From NCBI RefSeq assembly GCF_030063475.1, contig NZ_JASIRT010000005.1, positions 124,001 to 188,000 on the forward strand: DNA of 64,000 bases, given 5' to 3'. Each line of letters opens with the position of its first letter. Position 1 is the stretch's first letter. The position numbers were made by a program, and so were the translations under genes. Shown here piece by piece: positions 16,305 through 26,736 of this stretch. The notes under the pieces are model-generated. The model was not told the origin of the DNA, ran no database searches, and worked only from the letters and a program-made list of their open reading frames with translations. This stretch comes from Roseomonas sp. E05. Its GTDB lineage: Bacteria > Pseudomonadota > Alphaproteobacteria > Acetobacterales > Acetobacteraceae.

Positions 16305-17540
16305 TCAACCGGCGGGCGGAAGATCCAGCACGATGCTGACTTCCGTCGGCGGGCCACAGCGCACCTGCGCCGCCTCGCCGCCGGCGATGAGGCGGATCAG
16401 CCCGAAGCCCGACTCGCATCCTGTGCTTGCGGTGGCACGCAGCAGGCGCTCCGAGCCGGAGCCTTCGTCCTGCACCGCGATGCGGAGGCGGTGCGGCATC
16501 CGGTCGGCCCGCAGATCCAGGGTGACGTTCCCCTGGCCGTGGCGCATGGCATTGGCCAGCAGCTCCCAGGCGACGAGGCCGAGGCGCGGCGCGTCCAGCG
16601 CGCTCACCATCATGTCGGCGCCCTCGCGCAGCCGGACATGGCGGCCGCTTCCCTGCCAGAGCCGGCGGAAGGGGCATAGCAGGCCCTCCAGGCTGGCGCG
16701 CGCGCTGAGCCGCCCGGCTCCGGGCTGGGACTGCAGCAGCGCATGCACCTCGGCCACCGCCTGGACGCGGCCGGCGGCGGCGTTGAGGCGGGCCGCGAGC
16801 CCCTCCTCCTGTCCCGCCAGCGACTGCAGGCACAGCATGTCGCTGATCATCTGCAGCCCGTTGCGGATGCGGTGGTCCATCTCCTGGATGATGTGCGCCT
16901 GGTTGCGCAGTTGCGCGTCGCGCTGGCGCAGGGCGCGCTCGGCCTCCACGAGGCGCAGCGGGGCCTCGTCCGGCCGCAGTTCCGCCTCGCGCTCGGCCAT
17001 CAGCATGTCGGCCAGGTTCTGCAGCCGCGCCCGCTCCTGCGGGGCGAGGCCCTGCGGCCGCGGCTCGGGCGAGAGGATGGCCAGCACGCCCTGCTGCCGC
17101 CCCTCGCGGTTGCGCAGCGGGGCCGCGGCATAGAAGCGGATCCCGGCCGGGCCGGTGGCCAGGGGGTGCTGCGCCAGCCAGGATTCCTGCCAGGCATCCT
17201 CCACCACGCAGGCCCCGCTCCGGCGGGCCAGCATCTGCCAGTCGGTCCGATTCATGGTGATCGCGAGGTCCAGCCCCTGCTGGACGAGGGACAGGCCGGC
17301 CGGCGGGCCAACGAAGCAGGCCAGCGCCGCCGGTGTCCCGAAGACCGCGAGCGCCAGATCCACGATGCGCTCCGCGGCACGGCCATAGGGCGTTGCGCGC
17401 GTCATGCGCGGCCAGCCGCCTGGGAGTTCGGCGGCGGACTGGGAGGCGAGCGCGCTGCCCGCCAAGGAGGCGGGCGGCAAGCCGGGCATGTCCAGCAAGA
17501 AGGAGGCTCGCTCCCTTTCCTGCCGCATCATCCGTCCCAT
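16305..17540 (-). CDS. Soluble GAF-domain sensor histidine kinase (HisKA_2 type)
   Basis: 411 residues and no membrane helix, so cytoplasmic. An N-terminal GAF-like domain (roughly 45-190) is followed by a coiled linker. The HisKA_2 phosphoacceptor segment is QEMDHRIRNGLQMISDML, and the HATPase has N-box WELLANAMRHG, a VQDEGSG G1 box and SGFGLIRLIAGG. The DHRIRNGLQ type is typical of alphaproteobacterial HWE/HisKA_2 kinases that often act on single-domain regulators or the general stress response. No response regulator is adjacent. The start is ATG 17540 with GGGAG 11 bp upstream; longer frames exist but lack such a site. Confidence 0.85.
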   Translation of the reverse strand: MGRMMRQERERASFLLDMPGLPPASLAGSALASQSAAELPGGWPRMTRATPYGRAAERIVDLALAVFGTPAALACFVGPPAGLSLVQQGLDLAITMNRTDWQMLARRSGACVVEDAWQESWLAQHPLATGPAGIRFYAAAPLRNREGRQQGVLAILSPEPRPQGLAPQERARLQNLADMLMAEREAELRPDEAPLRLVEAERALRQRDAQLRNQAHIIQEMDHRIRNGLQMISDMLCLQSLAGQEEGLAARLNAAAGRVQAVAEVHALLQSQPGAGRLSARASLEGLLCPFRRLWQGSGRHVRLREGADMMVSALDAPRLGLVAWELLANAMRHGQGNVTLDLRADRMPHRLRIAVQDEGSGSERLLRATASTGCESGFGLIRLIAGGEAAQVRCGPPTEVSIVLDLPPAG

Positions 17541-17783
17541 GGCCCTGCACTCCCTGCCGCGCCTTTGCCGACCGCACTGCCACCAGTTCCGGCAAAAGCG
17601 GGGTTTGCGCGCCATAGTTCTGGTGAGGGCACAGCGGGAGCAACCGAAAGCTCTGTGTGCAGTGCGGAAATGTGGTCACAAGGCGCTGATACGGCTGCGC
17701 TGCCGTCTTTCCTCCTCCGCGCGGCGGCATCGCCGAAACGCTTCGATTCACAAATCAGCAAGATTATTCCCGCTTAGATTGCT

Positions 17784-17799
17784 ATCACGCCGCCGTGAT
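17784..17799. promoter_or_regulatory. 16-bp dyad ATCACG-CCGC-CGTGAT upstream of the GH13 gene
   Basis: A perfect 6+6 inverted repeat with a 4-base spacer, 44 bp before the GH13 start codon, inside the 302-bp divergent gap between the histidine kinase and the GH13 gene. That gap is locally AT-rich (17745-17785). The dyad size fits an operator for a LacI- or GntR-type sugar regulator, but no such regulator gene is in the window. The rest of the gap shows nothing else recognisable. Confidence 0.4.
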
Positions 17800-17842
17800 A
17801 TCCGGTCTGGCGTCAAAGCAACCGAGTGGGGAGGAACCTGCC

Positions 17843-19516
<1,674 letters not shown>

Positions 19517-19521
19517 ACAAG

Positions 19522-19642
19522 GCTGGGGGAAGGAATTCCCCCAGGCCCCCATCTTTTTTCTTCGGGTTTTCCGTGCGGGCCGCCAGCGCGGCGCCAAACT
19601 GGCAAAAAGAAGATGGGGGTCCGGGGGAATTCCTTCCCCCGG
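19522..19642. repeat. Composite inverted repeat, both arms, between convergent genes
   Basis: Left arm 19522-19563 (GGGGGAAGGAATTCCCCC then C-run and T-rich tract) and right arm 19601-19642 (A-rich tract, GGGGG, GGGGGAATTCCTTCCCCC). Each arm has its T-run pointing away from the gene it follows, so the pair could terminate both convergent genes. Confidence 0.9.
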
Positions 19643-19652
19643 ACTTTTTCCG

Positions 19653-20291
19653 TCAGGCCGTCGGCCGCAGCATTTCGAACAGGCTGGTCACCTCGGCATA
19701 GTCGCCGCGATAGCCACAGCGGGCGACCGGGTGCGCCGCCGCGGTGTCGAAGATGCCGTCCTTCAGGAACTCGCGGCGGATATGCACGCCCACCACCTGG
19801 CCAAGCACCAGGCGGCTGCCGAGCGGGCGCCCCTCCAGGTCCGCCAGCGGCACGATCTGCAGCAGCCTGCACTCCAGCGCCGCCGGGGCGCGGGCGACGC
19901 GGGGCGGCCGCACCCGGGTGGAGGGCGCCGCCTCCAGCCCCGCCCGCAGCATCTCGTTCTCGCCATGCGGCATCGGCGCGCAGGTCTCGTTCATCGCCTC
20001 CGCCAGCGCGCGCGAGACGAAGTTGCAGACGAACTCCCCCGTCTCCTCGACGTTGCGCAGGCTGTCCTTGCGCGGGTCGTCGCCGCCGGGCCGGCGCTCG
20101 GCGGAGAAGCCGACAACCGGCGGATTGGTGTTGAAGCCGTTGAAGAAGCTGTAGGGCGCGAGGTTCACCCGCCCTTCCGCGTCCATGCTGGTGATCCAGC
20201 CGATGGGGCGCGGCGCCAGGATCGCCTTGAAGGGGTCGTGCGGCAGGCCGTGGCCCTCGCGGGGGTCGTAGAAATAGGTGGCGTCCGTCAT
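19653..20291 (-). CDS. Flavin reductase family protein
   Basis: 212 residues. The FMN-binding split-barrel pattern is clear: APRPIGWITSMDAEGRVNLAPYSFFNGFNTNPPVVGFS near the N-terminus, then ETGEFVCNFVS, and the LVLGQVVGVHIRREFLKDG strand. Members reduce flavin for partner monooxygenases or act as DIM6/NTAB-type flavoproteins. It could serve the NtaA-type monooxygenase at 5727-7037, but the two are 12 kb apart, so this is only a possibility. Start at ATG 20291, since further upstream the frame reads backwards through the divergent binding-protein gene. Confidence 0.85.
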   Translation of the reverse strand: MTDATYFYDPREGHGLPHDPFKAILAPRPIGWITSMDAEGRVNLAPYSFFNGFNTNPPVVGFSAERRPGGDDPRKDSLRNVEETGEFVCNFVSRALAEAMNETCAPMPHGENEMLRAGLEAAPSTRVRPPRVARAPAALECRLLQIVPLADLEGRPLGSRLVLGQVVGVHIRREFLKDGIFDTAAAHPVARCGYRGDYAEVTSLFEMLRPTA

Positions 20292-20471
20292 GCGCAATCC
20301 TCGGGCGGAGGGGTTCGCCGCGGCTGCGGCGCCCGCCCGGAGCAAGCCCCGGCGCGCGGCACTTGTCGAGGGGGCGCGTCTTGCGGGGCGGCACGAGGCG
20401 GTGTTTGCTGCCCTCAAACGGTCCGCAGAGGCCGCCACCAGTCCGCGTCCCGTCCTCAGGAGACAGGTCCA

Positions 20472-22058
20472 ATGCACCGTCGCACCCTGCTCGCCAGTGC
20501 CGCCGCGGCCGCCGTCCTGCCGCGCCCCTCCCTGGCGCAGCCCGCCTCGGCACGCGTGCTGAAATACGTGCCGCAAGCCGACCTCACCATCACCGACCCG
20601 GTGCTGACCACCGCCTACATCACCCGCACCCACGGGCTGATGATCTGGGACCAGCTCTACGGCCTGGATGCCGACCTCAAGCCGCAGCCGCAGATGGTCG
20701 AGGGCCATACCGTCGAGGATGACGGCAGGCGCTGGACCTTCCGCCTGCGCGAGGGCCTCGTCTTCCACGACGGCGAGCCGGTGCGCGGGCGCGACTGCAT
20801 CGCCTCCATCCGCCGCTGGGCGCAGCGCGACGCGCTCGGCCAGGCGCTGATGGCACGCCTGGACGAGATGTCGGCGCCCGACGACCGCAGCTTCGTCATC
20901 CGCCTGAAGCGCCCCTATGGCGCCATGCTGGATGCCCTGGCCAAGGTCGGCCCGCCGGCCCTGCTGATCATGCCGGAGCGGCTCGCCGCCACCGACGCCT
21001 CCAAGCCGATCCCGGAGATCATCGGCTCCGGCCCCTTCCGCTGGAAGGGGGATGAGCGGGTGGTCGGCGCGCGCGTGGTCTACGAGAAGTTCGATCGCTA
21101 CCGCCCGCGCGAGAGCGGCACCCCCTCCTGGGCCGCCGGCCCCAAGCGCGTGTTCTTCGACCGCGTCGAGTGGCAGGTGATGCCCGACCCCGGCACCGCC
21201 ACCGCCGCGCTGCAGAACGGCGAGGTGGACTGGTGGGAGAACCCGCCGAACGACCTGCTGCCGATCCTGGAAGGCAGCCGCGACATCGTCACGCAGCGCG
21301 CGACGCCGCTCGGCACCATGGGCACCGGCATCTTCAACCATCTCCACCCGCCCTTCGACAATCCGGCGATCCGCCGCGCCGTGCTGGGCGCGGTCAACCA
21401 GCAGGACTACATGATCGCCGCCGCCGGCACCGACCCGGACCTCTACAACGTGCCGGTCGGCATCTTCACGCCGGATACGCCGATGGCGACGCGCGCCTCG
21501 CTCGACGTGTTCGGCACGCCGCCGGGCCTGGAGCGCTCGCGCCAGGCGCTGCAGGAGGCCGGCTACAAGGGCGAGCGCGTCATCCTGATGTCGCCCTCCG
21601 ACCAGCCGGTGCTCGCCGCCCTCGGCGAGGTCTGCAACGACATGCTGAAGCAGCTCGGCATGAACGTGGAGTTCGTGGTGTCGGACTGGGGCACGCTGGT
21701 GCAGCGCCGCGCCATCAAGAAGCCGCCTGCCGAGGGCGGCTGGAACATGTTCAACACCACCTGGGCCGGGCTCGACATGATCAACCCGGTGGTGACGCAG
21801 GTGCTGCGCTCCGGCGGACCGGACAGCGCCTTCTTCGGCTGGCCGGACATCCCGCGCATCGAGGCGCTGCGCGAGCAGTGGCTCGACGCGCCCGACCTCA
21901 CCGCGCAGCAGAACGTGGCGCGCGAGATCCAGGCGGTGGCGATGCGCGAGGTGCCGTTCCTGCCGCTTGGCCAGTATTTCTACAAGACCGCCTATCGCAA
22001 GCGCCTGAAGGACGTGGTGGACGGCCTGTTCGTGTTCTGGAACGTGCGGCCCGCATGA
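20472..22058 (+). CDS. Orphan peptide-type ABC substrate-binding protein (family 5)
   Basis: 528 residues with a signal peptide (MHRRTLLASAAAAAVLPRPSLAQ) and a Shine-Dalgarno CAGGAGACAGG before ATG 20472. It contains the family-5 motif LREGLVFHDGEPVRGRDCIASI and a lobe with YMIAAAGTDPDLYNVPVGIF. No permease or ATPase gene accompanies it. The next gene, 28 bp away, encodes an M20 amidohydrolase, which suggests that it collects an amide- or peptide-like compound for that enzyme and borrows the membrane parts of another importer such as that at 7379-11508. Confidence 0.9.
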   Translation: MHRRTLLASAAAAAVLPRPSLAQPASARVLKYVPQADLTITDPVLTTAYITRTHGLMIWDQLYGLDADLKPQPQMVEGHTVEDDGRRWTFRLREGLVFHDGEPVRGRDCIASIRRWAQRDALGQALMARLDEMSAPDDRSFVIRLKRPYGAMLDALAKVGPPALLIMPERLAATDASKPIPEIIGSGPFRWKGDERVVGARVVYEKFDRYRPRESGTPSWAAGPKRVFFDRVEWQVMPDPGTATAALQNGEVDWWENPPNDLLPILEGSRDIVTQRATPLGTMGTGIFNHLHPPFDNPAIRRAVLGAVNQQDYMIAAAGTDPDLYNVPVGIFTPDTPMATRASLDVFGTPPGLERSRQALQEAGYKGERVILMSPSDQPVLAALGEVCNDMLKQLGMNVEFVVSDWGTLVQRRAIKKPPAEGGWNMFNTTWAGLDMINPVVTQVLRSGGPDSAFFGWPDIPRIEALREQWLDAPDLTAQQNVAREIQAVAMREVPFLPLGQYFYKTAYRKRLKDVVDGLFVFWNVRPA

Positions 22059-22086
22059 CGCCGCCGCCCCCTGGAGAATCCCGCTG

Positions 22087-23253
22087 ATGACCGCCCTCGA
22101 CCACCTGCGCCGCTACCACGACGAGCTGACCGCCATCCGGCAGGACCTGCACGCCCATCCCGAGCTGGGCATGGAGGAGCACCGCACGGCCGAGCTCGTC
22201 GCGCGCAAGCTGGAGGAATGGGGCGTCGATGAGGTGCATCGCGGCGTCGGCGGCACCGGGGTGGTCGGCGTGCTGCGTGCGGGCAGCGGCAACCGTGCGG
22301 TTGGCCTGCGCGCCGACATGGACGCGCTGCCGATGAGCGAGCTGACCGGCCTGCCCTATGCCTCCACCGTGCCCGGCAAGATGCATGCCTGCGGCCATGA
22401 CGGCCACACCACCATGCTGCTGGGCGCCGCGCGCTATCTCGCCGAGACGCGCGCCTTCGACGGCACCGTGCACCTGATCTTCCAGCCCGGCGAGGAAGGC
22501 TGCGGCGGCGCCCTGGCCATGCTGGAGGACGGGCTGCTGGAGCGCTTCCCCTGCGACGTGCTCTACGGCATGCACAACGCCACCGGCCTCGATGTCGGCA
22601 AATACGCCATCGGCGCCGGGCCCTTCATGGCGGGCGGCGCCTTCTTCGACATCACGGTGGAGGGCAAGGGCTCGCACGGCGCGCGGCCCGAGGCCAGCAT
22701 CGACCCGGTGCTGACCGCCTGCCACATCGCCGCCGGGCTGCAGTCCATCGTCTCGCGCAACATCGCCCCGCGCGACACGGCGGTGGTCAGCGTGACCAAG
22801 GTGACGGGCGGCGACGCCTACAACGTCATCCCACAATCCGCCGTGCTCTCCGGCACCGCGCGCTTCTTCAAGAAGGAGGTGGGCGAGCAGATCGAGGCGG
22901 CGATGCGGCGCATGGCCGAGGGGGTCGCCGCCGGCTTTGGCGCCAGCGCCAAGCTGGATTTCCGGCTGATCTTCGCGCCCCTCGTCAACGACGCCGAGGC
23001 CAGCACCGACCTGGCCGATGCCGCCGCCGACCTGGTGGGCGGCGAGCTGGTGCAGCGCGACCGCGCGCCGCTGATGGGCTCGGAGGACTTCAGCTTCATG
23101 CTGGAGAAGGTGCCGGGCGCCTACATCCATGTCGGCAACGGCGAGGGCGCCTCGGCGCACAACCCGCACTACAACTTCAACGACGAGGCCATCCCCTTCG
23201 GCGCGGCGCTCTACGCGCGCATCGTCGAGCGGGCGCTGCGCTCGGAAGGCTGA
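22087..23253 (+). CDS. M20-family amidohydrolase (hippurate hydrolase / N-acyl amino acid hydrolase-like)
   Basis: 388 residues. Metal-site motifs of the M20D group are present: GLRADMDALP, MHACGHDGHTTMLLGAARYL, the QPGEEGCGGALAMLEDGLL segment with the catalytic Glu pair, and GSEDFSFMLEKVPG with the C-terminal ligand region. The small dimerisation domain (AGGAFFDITVEGKGSHGARPEAS) is intact. The enzyme would cleave N-acyl or N-aroyl amino acids or peptides in the cytoplasm. It is the second gene of a pair with the binding protein at 20472-22058. Confidence 0.9.
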   Translation: MTALDHLRRYHDELTAIRQDLHAHPELGMEEHRTAELVARKLEEWGVDEVHRGVGGTGVVGVLRAGSGNRAVGLRADMDALPMSELTGLPYASTVPGKMHACGHDGHTTMLLGAARYLAETRAFDGTVHLIFQPGEEGCGGALAMLEDGLLERFPCDVLYGMHNATGLDVGKYAIGAGPFMAGGAFFDITVEGKGSHGARPEASIDPVLTACHIAAGLQSIVSRNIAPRDTAVVSVTKVTGGDAYNVIPQSAVLSGTARFFKKEVGEQIEAAMRRMAEGVAAGFGASAKLDFRLIFAPLVNDAEASTDLADAAADLVGGELVQRDRAPLMGSEDFSFMLEKVPGAYIHVGNGEGASAHNPHYNFNDEAIPFGAALYARIVERALRSEG

Positions 23254-23263
23254 GAAGCGAAAG

Positions 23264-23400
23264 ACCGGGGGAGAATGAATTCTCCCCCGAACCCCCACTT
23301 CTTTTTCCTGTCTGCTTTTGTCGTGCTGACGAAGCACGCTCGCGCCAGAACTGAAACCGGCAGAAAAAAGAAGGGGGTCCGGGGGAATTCATTCCCCCGG
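23264..23400. repeat. Composite inverted repeat, both arms, between convergent genes
   Basis: Left arm 23264-23312 has a lengthened core (GGGGGAGAATGAATTCTCCCCC) and a CTTCTTTTTCCTGTC tail. Right arm 23361-23400 has CAGAAAAAAGAAGGGGG then GGGGGAATTCATTCCCCC. The spacer carries a small CGTGCT/AGCACG hairpin. It ends 2 bp from the esterase stop. Confidence 0.9.
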
Positions 23401-23402
23401 CC

Positions 23403-24560
23403 CTACCGCAGCCGGGCGAAGCGCAGCGCCTTGTCCAGCAGGCGTGCCGGACCGAAGCGGCGGGGCGTCATTTCCTGCGCCTCGCCCTGGCTGTTGACGC
23501 GGAAGTGCCGGGGCATATCAGCCCGGTCGGTGCCGAGCCCCCAGAAGCGCAGGATACCATGGGTGGAGGAGATCCCGACATCCAGCAGATGCGGCCCCGC
23601 CACGCCAACCTGCCCGGCGCCGGTGCCGGCATGCAGCGGCACGCCATGCTCCATCCCGGCGATGCGGTGGCTTTCCACCAGAACGCGCCCGTCGGCGTCA
23701 TGCCAGCGGCGATGCACCACCAGCTCGCTCCGCTCCACCTCGTCCGGCGCCTCCAGCGTCAGGCCGTGCAGGTCCAGCCATTGCTTCAGCACTTCCTCGG
23801 CGTTGCCGGGATGCACGGTGCTGTCGGTCTCGCCCTGCCAGACGGAGACGCGCGGCCAGGGGCCGGGATGCGCCGATGCCGCCCGCACCGCCTCGCCGCG
23901 TTCCCCGGCGCTGCGCTGCGGCGCCTGCCGCATCACCTCCAGCGCCTCCGAGGCATCGCTGGCGGCGCCATAGGGCAGGCCGGCCAGGATGGCGCCGGCG
24001 GCGAAGACCTCCGGATAGGTCGCCAGCATCACCGAGGTCATGCCGCCGCCGGCCGAAAGCCCGCTGATGAAGACGCGGCCGCGGTCCAGCCCGTGCTCCT
24101 GCAGCATCCACTCCACCATCTGGCGGATCGATAGCGCCTCGCCGGCATTGCGCAGCGTGTCCGCCGAGTTGAACCAGTTGAAGCAGCGATAGGCGTTGTT
24201 GCCGCGGTCTTGCTCAGGCAGCAGCAGGGCGAAGCCGAGCCGGTCCGCCATGTCCGACCAGCCGCAACCCTGGTCATAGCCGGCGGCGGTCTGGGTGCAG
24301 CCATGCAGCGCCACCACCAGCGGTGCGCCGGGCGGCAGGTCGGGCGGCGCATAGGACAGCATCCGCAGCCCGCCGGGATTGCTGCCGAACCCCTTCACCT
24401 CGGCCAGGCGCCCGTCCGCCACCTCGCCCGGCAGCCCGGCCGAGAGGCCGCCGGTCAGCAGCCGTGTCCAGCGCTGGCGCAACCGGATCAGCTCGTCCAG
24501 CCCGGAAAGTGTCTCCGCCATTGAAGTCAGCCCCTTCCCCATCTCGCCTGCCGCCGCCAT
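23403..24560 (-). CDS. PHB depolymerase / LpqC-type esterase
   Basis: 385 residues. An alpha/beta-hydrolase fold with the oxyanion region LVVALHGCTQTAAGYDQGCGW and a lipase-like box GLSAGG (catalytic Ser) in RVFISGLSAGGGMTSVML. The likely catalytic His lies in GMEHGVPLH. This matches the intracellular/extracellular esterase-PHB-depolymerase family. No obvious signal peptide, so a cytoplasmic polyhydroxyalkanoate or ester hydrolase is favoured. In-frame ATGs at codons 7 and 14 are alternative starts. The gene stands alone between the repeat and a divergent SDR gene. Confidence 0.82.
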   Translation of the reverse strand: MAAAGEMGKGLTSMAETLSGLDELIRLRQRWTRLLTGGLSAGLPGEVADGRLAEVKGFGSNPGGLRMLSYAPPDLPPGAPLVVALHGCTQTAAGYDQGCGWSDMADRLGFALLLPEQDRGNNAYRCFNWFNSADTLRNAGEALSIRQMVEWMLQEHGLDRGRVFISGLSAGGGMTSVMLATYPEVFAAGAILAGLPYGAASDASEALEVMRQAPQRSAGERGEAVRAASAHPGPWPRVSVWQGETDSTVHPGNAEEVLKQWLDLHGLTLEAPDEVERSELVVHRRWHDADGRVLVESHRIAGMEHGVPLHAGTGAGQVGVAGPHLLDVGISSTHGILRFWGLGTDRADMPRHFRVNSQGEAQEMTPRRFGPARLLDKALRFARLR

Positions 24561-24748
24561 GGCATGACCGCTTTGCTGCAGCGCAGCATACTAACGGCGC
24601 AGGCCTCCATTGGTCACAGCAGAAACGCGCGGGGCTGCACAGCGGACCGGGCATGCGGCAGATTTGCCGGGCCGGAGGGCGGCCCGGGCTTTGCAGGGGC
24701 CCTCGCCCGGGCTAGCTCCGCAGCACCCTGTACAGGATTGGGAACACG

Positions 24749-25534
24749 ATGGATTTCGCTCAGGATCTGGCTGGCAAGGGGGTGGTGGTGACGGGCGCCT
24801 GCGGGGTGGTCGGCCGCTGGCTGGTGCAGGCCTTCGCCGAGGCCGGCGCCCGGCTCTGCCTCACCGACGCCAACGGCGCCGCCCTCGCCGAAATGGCCGC
24901 GAACCTGCCGGAAGGCAGCTTCACCCACCCCGCCGACCTGCGCGACGCCGCCGCCATCGAGGCGCTTGTGGCCGCCATCGGCACCCGCTGGGGCGCCGCC
25001 GACGTGGTGGTGAACAATGCCGGCGTCTATCCCAGCGGCTTCCTGCTCGACATCGATGCCGGGGAGTGGGACCGCATCTTCGACATCAACCTGCGCGCGC
25101 CCTTCCTGCTGACCCGCGCCGCCGCCCGGCAGATGATCGCCGCCGGGGTGAAGGGCAACATCATCAACATCTCCTCCGGCGCCGCCCGCAAGATGCGCCG
25201 CTCCGTGGTGCCCTACTGCACCTCCAAGACGGCGCTGGACCGGCTGACCAAGGGCTTCGCCATCGAGCTGGCCGAATACGGCATCCGCATGAACGCGCTG
25301 GAGCCCGGCTTCGCCGCCGGCAGCACCGCCAGTCCGCTGAACGAGACGCATGTCCAGGCCACCCTCGCCGCCATCCCGCTCGGCCGCGGCTCCTCGCCGT
25401 CGGATGTCGGCAATGCCGCGCTGTACCTGGCCAGCAGCGCCGCCAGCTACGTCACCGGCGCGACGCTGACGGTGGACGGCGGCAACTCCATCGGCAGCCT
25501 CGCCGTGCACCAGGAGAAGAAGAGCGCGCTCTGA
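24749..25534 (+). CDS. SDR-family oxidoreductase
   Basis: 261 residues. Classical short-chain dehydrogenase features: TGACGVVGRWL (variant of the TGxxxGxG nucleotide loop), NNAG in VVVNNAGVYPSG, the Ser in NIISSGAA-type NISSG and the YCTSK catalytic Tyr/Lys. The last part (SSAASYVTGATLTVDGGNS) is typical. It probably reduces or oxidises a hydroxy/keto substrate with NAD(P)H. Single gene, start ATG 24749; substrate not predictable. Confidence 0.9.
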   Translation: MDFAQDLAGKGVVVTGACGVVGRWLVQAFAEAGARLCLTDANGAALAEMAANLPEGSFTHPADLRDAAAIEALVAAIGTRWGAADVVVNNAGVYPSGFLLDIDAGEWDRIFDINLRAPFLLTRAAARQMIAAGVKGNIINISSGAARKMRRSVVPYCTSKTALDRLTKGFAIELAEYGIRMNALEPGFAAGSTASPLNETHVQATLAAIPLGRGSSPSDVGNAALYLASSAASYVTGATLTVDGGNSIGSLAVHQEKKSAL

Positions 25535-25546
25535 GGGCAGCAAAGG

Positions 25547-25584
25547 CCGGGGGAAGGAACTCCCCCGCCCCCCTCTTCCTTCCG
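25547..25584 (+). repeat. Degenerate intergenic repeat, left-type arm
   Basis: GGGGGAAGGAACTCCCCC followed by GCCCCCCTCTTCCTTCCG, 12 bp behind the SDR stop. The core is altered at one base and the T-tract is interrupted by C. No right arm follows. Confidence 0.7.
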
Positions 25585-25761
25585 CCCCCTCGCGGGGCGG
25601 CCCGCGGCCATGCCCCGGCCGACGGAGGCATGGGGATGAAGCAGCTTTCACGCAGCGAGGCGGGCGCCGCGCTGGCGAGCGCGGAAGCGGACCTGCTACA
25701 CTGGCCGCCTCTCCGCCGCACGAGCCGCTTGACCGGCCCGATCCATCCGAAGGCAGCGACC

Positions 25762-26727
25762 ATGCGGTTGCCCGCGCTCCTGGCTCCCCTTCTCGCCCTG
25801 CTCCTGGGCAGCGTCCCGGCACGGGCGGCAGGGCTGGTCTATGTGCTGAACTCGGGCGACGCCACCATCCAGGTGCTCGATGCCGAGAGCCAGGCCGAGA
25901 AGTCGCGCATCCGCGTGCTGCGCGAGGTGCACCACCTGGCGCTGACGCCGGATGGCAAGACCCTGCTGGTGGGCGATTCCGGCGCCAACGAAATGCTCTT
26001 CATCAACCCCGCCACCGGCGAGCTGCTGAAGCGCGAGCCGCTCTCCAACCCCTACCACATGGGCTTCAGCCCGGATGGCCGCTTCCTGGTGATCACCAGC
26101 CTGCGGCGCGATCAGGTGGACATCTACCGCTGGGACGGCCAGGAGCTCACCCTCGCCAGCCGGCTCGACATGCCGGACATGCCGAGCCACCTCGCCTACA
26201 GCCCCGACAACAAGGTGGTCTACGTCACCCTGCAGGGCAGCGGCCTCGTCGCCGCCATCAGCCTGGAAACGCTGCAGCCGCTCTGGAAGGCCGATATCGG
26301 CCCCGAGCCGGCCGGCATCATCTGGAACCAGGGCAAGCTGCTGGTCGGCGTCATGGGCAGCGACCACGTGGCGGTGCTGGACCCCGAGACCCAGGCGGTG
26401 GAGCGCAGGATCACCGTCGGGCGCGGTGCCCACGCCCTCTTCCCCGCCCCGCAGGGCGACGTCCTCTACGTCACCAGCCGGGTGGACAGCCGCATCACCC
26501 TGCTCGACCCCAGGAGCCTCGACATCATCCGCAGCCTCGACGTGCCGGGCGGCCCCGACTGCGTCAGCTTCGACCCGCAGGGCCGCCTCTGGGTGACGCT
26601 GCGCTGGAAGGGCCGCATCGCCCTGGTGGACCCGGCGAAGGGCGTGCTGGAAACCCGCCGCGTCGGCCGTTCGCCGCACGGCATCCTCTACTCGGCCGCC
26701 GCTCCCGCCGAGCCGCTCACCAACTAG
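25762..26727 (+). CDS. Exported YncE-like beta-propeller protein
   Basis: 321 residues with a signal peptide (MRLPALLAPLLALLLGSVPARA) and about seven repeats of the type LVYVLNSGDATIQVLDAES / HLALTPDGKTLLVGDSGANEM / LFPAPQGDVLYVTSRVDSRIT. This is the YVTN/YncE beta-propeller family, periplasmic or surface proteins of mostly unknown role, sometimes linked to metal handling or quinoprotein systems. First gene of a tight four-gene run with the deacetylase 9 bp downstream. Start at ATG 25762, directly before the signal peptide. Confidence 0.85.
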   Translation: MRLPALLAPLLALLLGSVPARAAGLVYVLNSGDATIQVLDAESQAEKSRIRVLREVHHLALTPDGKTLLVGDSGANEMLFINPATGELLKREPLSNPYHMGFSPDGRFLVITSLRRDQVDIYRWDGQELTLASRLDMPDMPSHLAYSPDNKVVYVTLQGSGLVAAISLETLQPLWKADIGPEPAGIIWNQGKLLVGVMGSDHVAVLDPETQAVERRITVGRGAHALFPAPQGDVLYVTSRVDSRITLLDPRSLDIIRSLDVPGGPDCVSFDPQGRLWVTLRWKGRIALVDPAKGVLETRRVGRSPHGILYSAAAPAEPLTN

Positions 26728-26736
26728 GTCTCCCGG

